A stretch of DNA of 64,000 bases from Saturnia japonica (taxonomy: Eukaryota; Arthropoda; Insecta; Lepidoptera; Saturniidae): contig CM065324.1 in NCBI GenBank assembly GCA_033032175.1, positions 1,736,001 through 1,800,000 of the forward strand, in the 5' to 3' direction. The notes below the pieces were generated by a model. That model saw nothing but the letters and a program-made list of their open reading frames with translations, was not told the origin of the DNA and made no database searches. The stretch's first letter is position 1, and each line of letters opens with the position of its first letter. This document shows, piece by piece, positions 58,301 to 64,000 of the stretch. Made by a program: the position numbers and the translations under genes.

Positions 58301-61300
58301 ATCATTGCAAAAGAAAAGAAAACAAAGAAATGAGAAATTGCACACAGCATGCATAAGATTTTGTGCAGCACCTCTAGTTTCTAAATTTACGTCTTGGTCA
58401 CATAGTTCCTCAATTGCAGATATTATCCCATCAAAATTTTCAGCCAATACTTTTACTGCACCATAATGAGCACTCCAGCGCGTTGTCGAAAGTCTTTTAA
58501 CAGATGCTTTGCTGTGATTGAGGAGCATTTCCCAACGGCTTGTGGAAGTTGAAAAAAAGTTAAATATTGTTTCCACTGCTCCGAAAAATGTAACACAAGT
58601 CACATTTTGTGCGAACGAATGTTGGCCGCATAAATTAATTAAATGATCTATACAACCAATAAAAATTGCTTTATTGTTTTTTTCTTTTATAATAGCTTGC
58701 ACTCCTCCGTGTATACCACTCATAACTGCAGCATTATTATAATCTTGAGAAAGACACATCATAATATCTAAGCCATCGTTTTCAAGTTTCTTTAGTATTT
58801 CAGCATTTAAATCAGCTGCTTTTTTCCATGTAAAGGAAAGAATCCTAAGAATACTTCTATGACTTCTACTTTTCTATTATTAATTTTTACATAATGAATC
58901 ACTTCAGATATTTTGATCGACATGTGAAACGTCAGGTGTGCTATCAAACATGATTCCGAAATATTCGGCCGATTTAATTTCGATGACAAGCTGACATTTT
59001 ACATGATTAGCTAAAACATTTATGAACTCATTTTGTATTTCTGGCGATGAATATGTTACTTTAGGTGATTTTTCCTGCTCCAAATATAGTATATGTTCTT
59101 TGAGTACTGCATCATAATTTGACAGCAGTTTAACTAGTTCTAAGAAATTACCTTTATTAGACGACCCTTGGGTTTCATCATGTCAAAACAATGTTATATC
59201 TAATATAATCTAGATAAAAGATTTTGCCACTTCTGTTTTTCCGTATTCATTAATTGCAAGGTTGAATCATCTATTGTGGTGTGAGATTTTAATCTCATTT
59301 CCAAAGTTTTCCACTTTTCGAAATTTTCTAAATGTTCACATGAAGTTTCATGGTCCAATACTTTAGGATTTCGTTTCCACCACTTCTGAAATCCAGTTGT
59401 AAATGTTGTTTGTATGTTACTGACAGCAAATAAACGACAGCAAAAATAGTACAGGTTATTTGATATAGGAGAAAATACCATCCATGATCGTAGAATTTTT
59501 TCACCACTAGGCATCTGTTTATGAAACCATTCCTGTGAAAGATGACGAGAATCACCTTTAATCTTTGAACCATGACGAGATACAGTAGGAAACGGTCCTT
59601 CTTTGTTCTGGAAATGTTCACTGCCCTTTTTTATTATGTCAATGCGAACATTATCAGGTATTACCGATAAACTCTAATGTGAAACATCTCTCAAGTGTTG
59701 AACTGTTTCTTCGAAGCTAATGCTATCTCTGAAAGTAGCATTAACGGCGTCATTTTCATTATTTATTTTGATTACGTCAAGGTCCTGGGTCGCCTTCATT
59801 GATTCTGTATTGTCGATGTTGCTATCTGAATGTGAGTCTCCAAGATGTGAATCATAACTTTCGTCAGCAGGAGACTCGGGTACTTGAACTTTGGCCGCTA
59901 TCTGCTTTTGTGACATATTTGAAAAGAGAACCGGACATGCTCTGAATTTCATCCATTTTAGCCTTTTTGGCTTTTCTCTGTTGAAACCCGCTTTCTCTTT
60001 TCGAAGTATGAATTCCCCGAGGCATATTTCGTTCTGGGTATTCTAAAAAATATTTTTAGTTAGTAAGTGATACGTTGATTTTATAAACTAATTATAACAG
60101 TAAATAAACACCTACACGTTACGTAACTAGCTTTGTGAAATATATTTTTATATAAATTAACAATCCTGCGTCTGGGTGTAAATATGTATTTAAGTATTAT
60201 TAGAAAAATACTAGTTAAATACTCCACCGTTGATTGTGACATCCGTGCCACGAGTGCTCGAACTACTCATTTCGGAGCCAAATCAACGTACGCGAAGTTG
60301 TATGATATGATTATGATTACTTTCAATCAAAAATCTAAACTTAATATATTCCGTATTTGTAAACAAAACCCATTACTATTAGATCGGAAAATAATAAGTA
60401 AGTAAATAATAAATAAGTATATTATTTACAATTAAACATTATTACCTAAAGTAATATCGTAAAACGTGTAGAAATATAAATAAAATCTTTTTACGCCAGC
60501 AAAGCCTTTAAAACCTATTTTAATAAATAAATACCTTTAGGAGATAGTAATACTTGCCCAGGCTAAACAAAAAAATATTACTGCAATCCAATAATCCAAT
60601 AATCCTTCTGTAGGTACCTATTTATCATTTAGGATGGCTCAATAATATAAATTTAAAATACACAGTAATTAAAAGAGAAGGGTTTTTCAAAATAATCTAA
60701 GATACTGATATTAGATACTAAATGAATTAAAAATGTAAGTATTACCTGTAATAACAAAAATACTTCACTTACTTTGTTTATTTTCTTCAAGAATCGACTA
60801 TATTAAATCGGTTTTTATACAAAAAAATGTTGTTTATAATATCTAATAATTAACAAACACTTTGCACTAGACGTTCACACGTTCACGTAAAAGAATATTG
60901 AAATGAATGCGGTCGGAAACAAAAGAAATGTCCCAATCCACAATACAAGTGAAGTGACGAGCGCTATATCGAGGGAATCCCCTGACTAGCGTTGGTTATG
61001 CACGAACGGGGTATTAAATTTTGGGGGAATCCCAGATCGATTGACAATGTGCACATTGTTTTTTTTTCTTCTAAATATCAATTGATTATGTTCGTGGTAC
61101 GATATCATAGTTACCTAGATAATTTATTACTGGCGGTTATGCTCTCTGCCATAAATTTACGATTTTTTATAGGTAGAAAGAACTACAACTGATGGTCAAA
61201 TTCGGGCCCGGGTGACACCCGGGGCGGGCCGCCCCCTCTGCCCCCCCCCCCCCCCCTCCCCCTTAGCTACGCCACTGCCGCTATCGCCATTACTTCGTTC

Positions 61301-63207
61301 ATTACAGAATGTCTAGTTCTGAACATTGCGGCTGAAGAACTTATGTACCTATATTTTGTATTAATGGAAATTACAAGACAAGCAATTGCCTTATTCCCAT
61401 TTCTTCGTATGTATATCGGTTAGCAGGGTGTTCCGCTTAAAGGTGAGGCTGGCTCAGAACTTCTAATTCTGAACATTGCGGCTGAAGAACTTCTGCATAT
61501 TTTGAATTATTGTTAATTCCATGATAAACTATTGTCGATTTTCCATAGTAAGCGATGAGGCTGTGATCCGAGACTTGTATTACACGGGATGCCCACGTAG
61601 GGAACGTGCTGCTGTGCTTCTGCGGCTCTCACCTTGCTGGTTTCGTTTCGGCTCTCTGGAGATATTGTCCCATACCGGGGAGATACCAGTTTTGAGACAA
61701 CTCGCAGACTTTATTATAAAGGTACATAACTAAAATTTTAATGATCTTCAAAACTTATTTACATGTCCACCAGTATAAGGCCTACTGTCCACGTAGCGTT
61801 GCTTTATACGCACGATTTCGTTATTTGCTGATTGTTGTACGCTTGCATATAGATAAAGGAAGCTCAATCCACGAAACGGCAATGACGCATTTACGTAGTG
61901 ACATGTTATTACTCAATCTTATTATAAGACATACAGATGAAACTTTCTTTGTAATGGCGGTCTCGGGAGTCAATTTTGACCATATAATTGAGCAGTATCC
62001 TTGTCTAAATAATATCAGAATCTTTGATAAATCTCTTGTAGCAATAAACAATCTACATTTTTAATGTATTCACCGATGTATGGTTGAAGCCAATACATTG
62101 AAGTCTGATTTGTCGACTTCTATTAAAAGCGTATGCTATAATCACGTCTTCATCATGACTTAACGTTTTCAATGAAAAATAAGCGCTTCAACAATACTAA
62201 AGCTATAGCTATAGCTCGCATGAAGCTTGTAGACGATACATGAACAAAACTGAGATGCAATTTACATCATTTGTAGTATTCATACGACCTTCAAATGATG
62301 CGGTCGTGAATGGTAAGCCTAATTTTTGAAGTTTTGAATTTATTTATTACCGTTGTGATGTCAAACGGAATGAAACGAAAAAACGATACTAAAAAGAGAT
62401 AAACACATAAATCTGTATAGTTTATGTTGTGAGAGAATGAGATAGAATACATTATACACGGTTAATGCAATTCGATTAATTCGACTACGTTTGTCTTCGA
62501 ATTGGCATAGTGGTATGACAACCAGACTTATACGCACTGATGTATGTACAGTACGAGTGGTCCATAGTTAGAGTCCTGTTAATTTATGATTTCTATAAAA
62601 AGATATTTTAATGAGGATATTTTGTTTTCTGAAGGTTTCATTTTTACCGCATGTGAACTACTGCGCACACACTTTTTTTTTATGAAATGAAAAATAAATA
62701 GGCATGCAGTCAATCCTGATGTTAAATGGTCACTGCAGCCTATAACTCTGTATACCGAACGCCAAAGGAATAAATCCTGAAGCTAATCATAAGGTCGCCT
62801 GTCGAATGAAGCGGAGCTGTGAAAATTTCGATCAATGGAATTGCATCTCAAGCAAATTCGACCAATAGAGTTCCATGTCTAGATTTTTATGCATTTCTAT
62901 TGGTCGATTTTTTTATAGCTCCGCTCTGCTTCAGTGGACAAGCAAACTAATAGCTTGCTACTCCTATAGAATAAGTCAGAACACCTCGTGCGTGTTACCA
63001 ACATTTAAGCCCACCAGGAGCCAAATTTCTTCTTTTTTTTTTTGTTAGTGCCCAAGCGTCTTTATCCCATGGTAATTGAATTATGTACCAAATAAGTATA
63101 ATTTCAGGAATATTTTCACGATATCCACTTATGTGACGAGAACCGGTATATCAGGCTGTTCTCCGAAGTGGCTCATAGGACTTTAGACCTAGTTGCTAAG
63201 TGGCAAG
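49233..63207 (+). CDS. SELENOO: Protein adenylyltransferase SelO (SELENOO), six exons, 3' part outside the window
   Basis: SelO is a mitochondrial pseudokinase-fold enzyme that transfers AMP from ATP to protein Ser/Thr/Tyr residues. Exons with matching phases are 49233-49376, 54791-54954, 55468-55548, 57003-57166, 61549-61721 and 63108-63207. All introns are GT-AG, and the join gives 275 residues plus one base. Landmarks: [12 protein letters not shown] with ALPVAHRYGGHQYG (about residues 83-110); [16 protein letters not shown] (115-130); [15 protein letters not shown] (135-149), including the nucleotide-binding Lys140; IREM with Glu163; RFGSLE. The order follows SelO from bacteria to human without gaps. 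The metal-binding Asn/Asp residues and the C-terminal Cys or selenocysteine lie past the edge. A stop in frame upstream of the ATG supports the start. No canonical long mitochondrial presequence is visible, so an upstream alternative start is possible. Introns 1, 3, 4 and 6 carry transposons; no coding exon seen is interrupted. Confidence 0.95.
49595..50187. mobile_element. Fold-back element in SELENOO intron 1
   Basis: Outer arms ATTTATCCGAAATTTCTTTG (49595) and its complement ending at 50187 extend over about 37 bp through GCTACTTCCGCC. Further inside, GTTTCGTCTTTCTGCAACAA (about 49793) pairs with 50108-50133. Two more palindromes lie at 49637-49722 (GGCTACATACAGTCGGAATT) and 49730-49790. 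The 593 bp are thus nested inverted repeats without a coding frame. Target duplication not clear. Confidence 0.85.
50188..51283. other. SELENOO intron 1, no further feature
   Basis: AT-rich intron DNA with a short GT microsatellite at about 50941-50958. Confidence 0.5.
51286..52521 (-). mobile_element. mariner (mori-type) transposon, copy 2, inactive
   Basis: Ends TTAGGTCCTTACATATGAAA and the diverged complement CATATGTAAGGACCTT, next to TA on both sides. The transposase on the minus strand shows [23 protein letters not shown] with the first catalytic Asp, and [13 protein letters not shown] with the third. The second motif reads QTNARPHT where the family has QDNARPH, so a catalytic Asp is lost. 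Frameshifts split the protein. Highly similar to copy 1. Confidence 0.9.
52522..53308. other. SELENOO intron 1, old Helitron traces
   Basis: GGGCGCTTAAATAGCTTACG at about 53077 matches Helitron family A (19474-19860), and TTAATGCGAAAGTAAC at about 53213 resembles the start at 42545. Both are fragments; nothing codes. Confidence 0.45.
53309..53887. mobile_element. TIR element in SELENOO intron 1
   Basis: Inverted repeats of about 45 bp: CATAGAGCAACACGGACCAC at the left, and its near-complement ending GTGTTGCTCTATG at the right, with few mismatches. The middle 490 bp are AT-rich and non-coding. No convincing target duplication, so the superfamily is open. Confidence 0.85.
53892..54067. mobile_element. 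TA-flanked MITE directly beside the previous element
   Basis: AAGGGGTTATTTCAACGTCC and, at the right, GGACAGTGAAACAACCCCTT enclose 176 bp, with a TA on each side (53890-53891, 54068-54069). The arms continue inward through CAATCTATCGCACACGTTT. The central part is GC-rich. Probably a Tc1/mariner-type MITE. Confidence 0.8.
54230..54370 (+). repeat. Dispersed repeat family H fragment
   Basis: CCAGTAATCAAGCGGATTGG and GACTGCTCCCGG resemble 22270-22380 in content. Confidence 0.45.
54420..54757 (-). mobile_element. Helitron-like element family A, minus strand
   Basis: On the minus strand it starts TCTATACAATTAATAAAACT after A at 54757. The body has CTATCTACCAGTGAAAGTCC and AACCGTTTGGAGATTAACCG (plus sense) as in the other copies. 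It ends 33 bp before SELENOO exon 2. Confidence 0.65.
54791..54954 (+). CDS. SELENOO: SELENOO exon 2
   Basis: Acceptor TTTGCACCAG, donor CCG|GTAATA. Codes [16 protein letters not shown] through GALPVAH, leaving two bases (CG) completed by C of exon 3 to give Arg103. Confidence 0.92.
54971..55318 (-). repeat. SINE-1, near full-length, minus strand
   Basis: T tract at 54971-54980 (its poly(A)), body CTCAAGTGCAGCTGCCGGAA, and head with box B complement GGATTCGAACTC at about 55240 and CTACCAACTGAGAC at about 55283. It sits in SELENOO intron 2. Confidence 0.8.
55468..55548 (+). CDS. SELENOO: SELENOO exon 3
   Basis: Acceptor TTGTTTTCAG, donor AATAG|GTAAAA. Codes the invariant YGGHQYG and [15 protein letters not shown], leaving AG to be completed by A of exon 4 (Arg130). 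Confidence 0.95.
55617..56300 (+). pseudogene. R2-superfamily LINE fragment: CCHC finger plus restriction-like endonuclease
   Basis: Two adjoining frames. The first (55617-55740) has [18 protein letters not shown], a C-x2-C-x8-H-x4-C finger, followed by RRHDRVL. This equals the CCHC and RHD block that precedes the nuclease in R2/R4/NeSL-type elements. After a one-base frame change near 55740, the 177-residue frame 55705-56238 continues with [20 protein letters not shown] (the PD-(D/E)xK-like Asp...Glu pattern) and YAVEVGARS. The RT itself is absent. The piece sits in SELENOO intron 3 in the gene's own orientation. It is degraded and not a host exon: SelO reads directly from exon 3 to exon 4 without it. 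Confidence 0.75.
57003..57166 (+). CDS. SELENOO: SELENOO exon 4
   Basis: Acceptor GATTCCTTAG, donor GTTG|GTGAGA. Codes [18 protein letters not shown] and the following IREM helix: the N-lobe nucleotide-binding part with Lys140 and Glu163. One base (G) joins TA of exon 5 to give Val185. Confidence 0.95.
57222..57330 (+). repeat. SINE-1 fragment
   Basis: GTGATGAAACCATAGCCACC and GGTAGTGCTTTTTAGATCC match the middle of SINE-1. It lies just upstream of the hAT element. Confidence 0.55.
57357..61277 (-). mobile_element. hAT transposon with perfect 8-bp target duplication
   Basis: Terminal inverted repeats CAGTGGCGTAGCTA (57357) and TAGCTACGCCACTG (to 61277). CCGCTATC occurs at 57349-57356 and again at 61278-61285, the 8-bp duplication of hAT elements. 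At 3921 bp it is near the size of an autonomous copy. Subterminal CACCCGGGGCGG occurs at both ends, and the right end has a long C run. It occupies most of SELENOO intron 4, on the opposite strand. Confidence 0.95.
57512..59955 (-). pseudogene. hAT transposase (TTF/ZMYM1-like), broken
   Basis: Blocks on the minus strand, in order. An acidic N-terminal part (59952-59674). A TTF-type zinc-finger region (about 59620-59330) with [20 protein letters not shown] and FCCRLFAV. A central part (58762-57989) with [27 protein letters not shown] and a Leu-rich region, as in ZMYM1-like transposases. The C-terminal hAT dimerisation region (57805-57512) with [19 protein letters not shown] and [13 protein letters not shown]. 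At least five frame changes or stops separate the blocks, so no active protein can be made. It is the former transposase of the element at 57357-61277, not a domesticated gene. Confidence 0.9.
61286..61548. repeat. Direct duplication just upstream of SELENOO exon 5
   Basis: TTCTGAACATTGCGGCTGAAG followed by AACTT occurs twice, at about 61315 and 61468, some 154 bp apart. The second copy ends about 55 bp before the exon 5 acceptor. Confidence 0.8.
61549..61721 (+). CDS. SELENOO: SELENOO exon 5
   Basis: Acceptor TTTTCCATAG, donor AAAG|GTACAT, phase 0 at the end. Codes [28 protein letters not shown] and FRFGSLEIL, matching the second half of the SelO N-lobe. Confidence 0.93.
61722..62480. other. 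SELENOO intron 5, no gene recognised
   Basis: A 107-residue frame at 61741-62064 crosses AAGGCCTACTGTCCACGTAG. This looks like one end of a DNA transposon, but no partner end was found. Otherwise unassigned. Confidence 0.35.
62490..62695 (+). repeat. Possible tRNA-derived retroposon remnant
   Basis: TTGGCATAGTGGTATGACAA resembles a box A head. The later TTCTGAAGGTTTCATTTTTA resembles 1935-1955. Diverged and uncertain. Confidence 0.3.
62800..62941. repeat. Inverted-repeat element in SELENOO intron 5
   Basis: ATGAAGCGGAGCTGTGAAAA and CGATCAATGGAATTGCAT on the left pair with ATGCATTTCTATTGGTCG and ATAGCTCCGCTCTGCTTCAG on the right over about 40 bp. A small MITE is likely; its ends are not fixed. 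Confidence 0.6.
63108..63207 (+). CDS. SELENOO: SELENOO exon 6
   Basis: Acceptor AATTTCAG, donor CAAG|GTACGT. Codes [20 protein letters not shown] and [12 protein letters not shown], equal to the SelO helix before the catalytic loop. One base is left for the next exon, which lies beyond the window or past the LINE at 63590. Confidence 0.93.
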
Positions 63208-63354
63208 GTACGTTTAATAAAATCAAAGTACCTAATCACAGTCTGTTACCGAGGAAATCATTTAGATAATAATATCACACCTAAATATAATTTCATATGG
63301 TGCAAAAAAATGCTGCCTTTTATTACTTGCCTAAAACTTTTACAAAAATTGTAC

Positions 63355-63490
63355 AGTTGCCGATTTGCTGGGCAATAAGTTCAAGAATCATGTTAAGCAA
63401 GTTTTATTATCATAATGGTATTATATAGCGGATCATTAAGTGAATGATGGTGAGGTCTGGAAGTGACTCCCTCTCTGTACATTCACAAAA
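63355..63490 (+). repeat. Dispersed repeat family B (best copy)
   Basis: GATTTGCTGGGCAATAAGTT, GCGGATCATTAAGTGAATGA and GAAGTGACTCCCTCTCTGTA in order. The last block is shared with 3790 and 35930. Confidence 0.6.
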
Positions 63491-63589
63491 AATGCTGTAA
63501 ACAAAACATAATGTAAAAAAAATTACAATTTATTGTCTTTAACTGGTAGTAGTGTTTTGAACTGTGATTAATTATTTAAACCAATAAAT

Positions 63590-64000
63590 ATGACAAAGGA
63601 GCAGGGTAACATAACAGTATACCATCAAAATATCAATCGCTTCTCCCGCAAAATATTAGATATAGAATTATTATTAGACAGAGAGAGACTAGATATATTA
63701 TGTTTTGCAGAAACCTGGCTTAAACCTGATAAGATGATATTTAATATAACACACTTTTCAGTTGTTAGTGTTTATAATCGTACAATCGCTGTCGGTGGGG
63801 GTTGTATCATATTATCCAATAATAATATCAAATTTAAAGACAGAAAAGATATATGTAGTCTCTCAATAGACCGTATTTGTGAAGTGGCTTGGGCCGAGAT
63901 GGATGGATTAATTGTATTATGTGTTTACAGACCTCCTTCATCAAATATATTACTATTTTTAGAAACTATGGACGAAATATTAACGAGAATATTTAATATC
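63590..64000 (+). CDS. LINE endonuclease, N-terminal part, runs off the window
   Basis: From the ATG at 63590, 137 codons stay open to the last base. VYHQNINRFSRKILDIELLL, LDILCFAETWL (with the metal-binding Glu) and VLCVYRPPSSN are the motifs of the apurinic-like (EEP) endonuclease of Jockey/CR1-type LINEs. An intact start and open frame suggest a young copy, possibly full length beyond the edge. It lies in SELENOO intron 6 in the same orientation as the gene. It is not a host nuclease: host APE1 lacks this spacing. Which clade cannot be told without the RT. Confidence 0.8.
   Translation, partial: MTKEQGNITVYHQNINRFSRKILDIELLLDRERLDILCFAETWLKPDKMIFNITHFSVVSVYNRTIAVGGGCIILSNNNIKFKDRKDICSLSIDRICEVAWAEMDGLIVLCVYRPPSSNILLFLETMDEILTRIFNI

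Noticed and set aside
58071..58466. Plus-strand frames of 68 and 61 residues
   Set aside because: Antisense of the hAT transposase.
57512..59955. A domesticated ZMYM1-like host gene
   Set aside because: Frames are broken repeatedly and the block is bounded by hAT ends and a target duplication.
60992..61192. 66-residue frame inside the hAT element
   Set aside because: Wrong strand relative to the transposase and without any recognisable motif.
61741..62064. 107-residue frame in SELENOO intron 5
   Set aside because: The minus strand is equally open, composition is ordinary, and it does not fit between SelO residues 242 and 243.

Overview
This is a 64 kb piece of a eukaryotic nuclear genome, most likely from a moth or butterfly. 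It is AT-rich and its genes are split by GT-AG introns. It is also dense in transposon families that I associate with Lepidoptera: non-autonomous Helitrons with TC...CTAG ends inserted between A and T, mori-type mariner elements, Jockey-type LINE fragments, tRNA-derived SINEs and PIF/Harbinger MITEs. The species cannot be told from the sequence alone.

Only three host genes are recognised, all between 46 and 63.2 kb. On the minus strand lies an intact single-exon ALG6 (46099-47700), the ER alpha-1,3-glucosyltransferase of the N-glycan precursor pathway. Just upstream on the same strand is the first coding exon of a BolA-like protein 2 gene (47811-47873, strong GTAAGT donor). Its other exons were not found, so ALG6 may be nested in its first intron or share its promoter. 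About 1.36 kb further, in the opposite orientation, SELENOO (SelO, a mitochondrial pseudokinase-fold AMPylase) begins at 49233. Six exons with matching phases spread over 14 kb to 63207 give the first 275 residues, and the rest lies past the window edge.

Region by region: 1-32 kb is a mosaic of dead transposons with no host gene recognised. It holds two PIF/Harbinger elements with 3-bp TAA/TTA duplications, a Jockey-like LINE end, a mariner, a Tc1 pseudogene, Helitrons, SINEs and MITEs. From 32 to 46 kb the sequence is AT-rich intergenic DNA with fewer mobile elements. It includes a GC-rich block with a possible first exon (36.6-36.9 kb), a MITE with long inverted repeats (39.7 kb) and a four-unit array of about 200-bp hairpin repeats ending in a long palindrome (41.3-42.2 kb). 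From 46 to 64 kb are the genes, with SELENOO introns carrying a fold-back element, a mariner, two adjacent inverted-repeat elements, Helitron and SINE copies, an R2-superfamily LINE fragment, and a 3.9 kb hAT element with a perfect 8-bp target duplication. A LINE endonuclease reading frame is still open at the window edge.

The three genes do not form a pathway. No previously unknown system could be demonstrated. The least explained structure is the hairpin array with palindrome at 41.3-42.24 kb.
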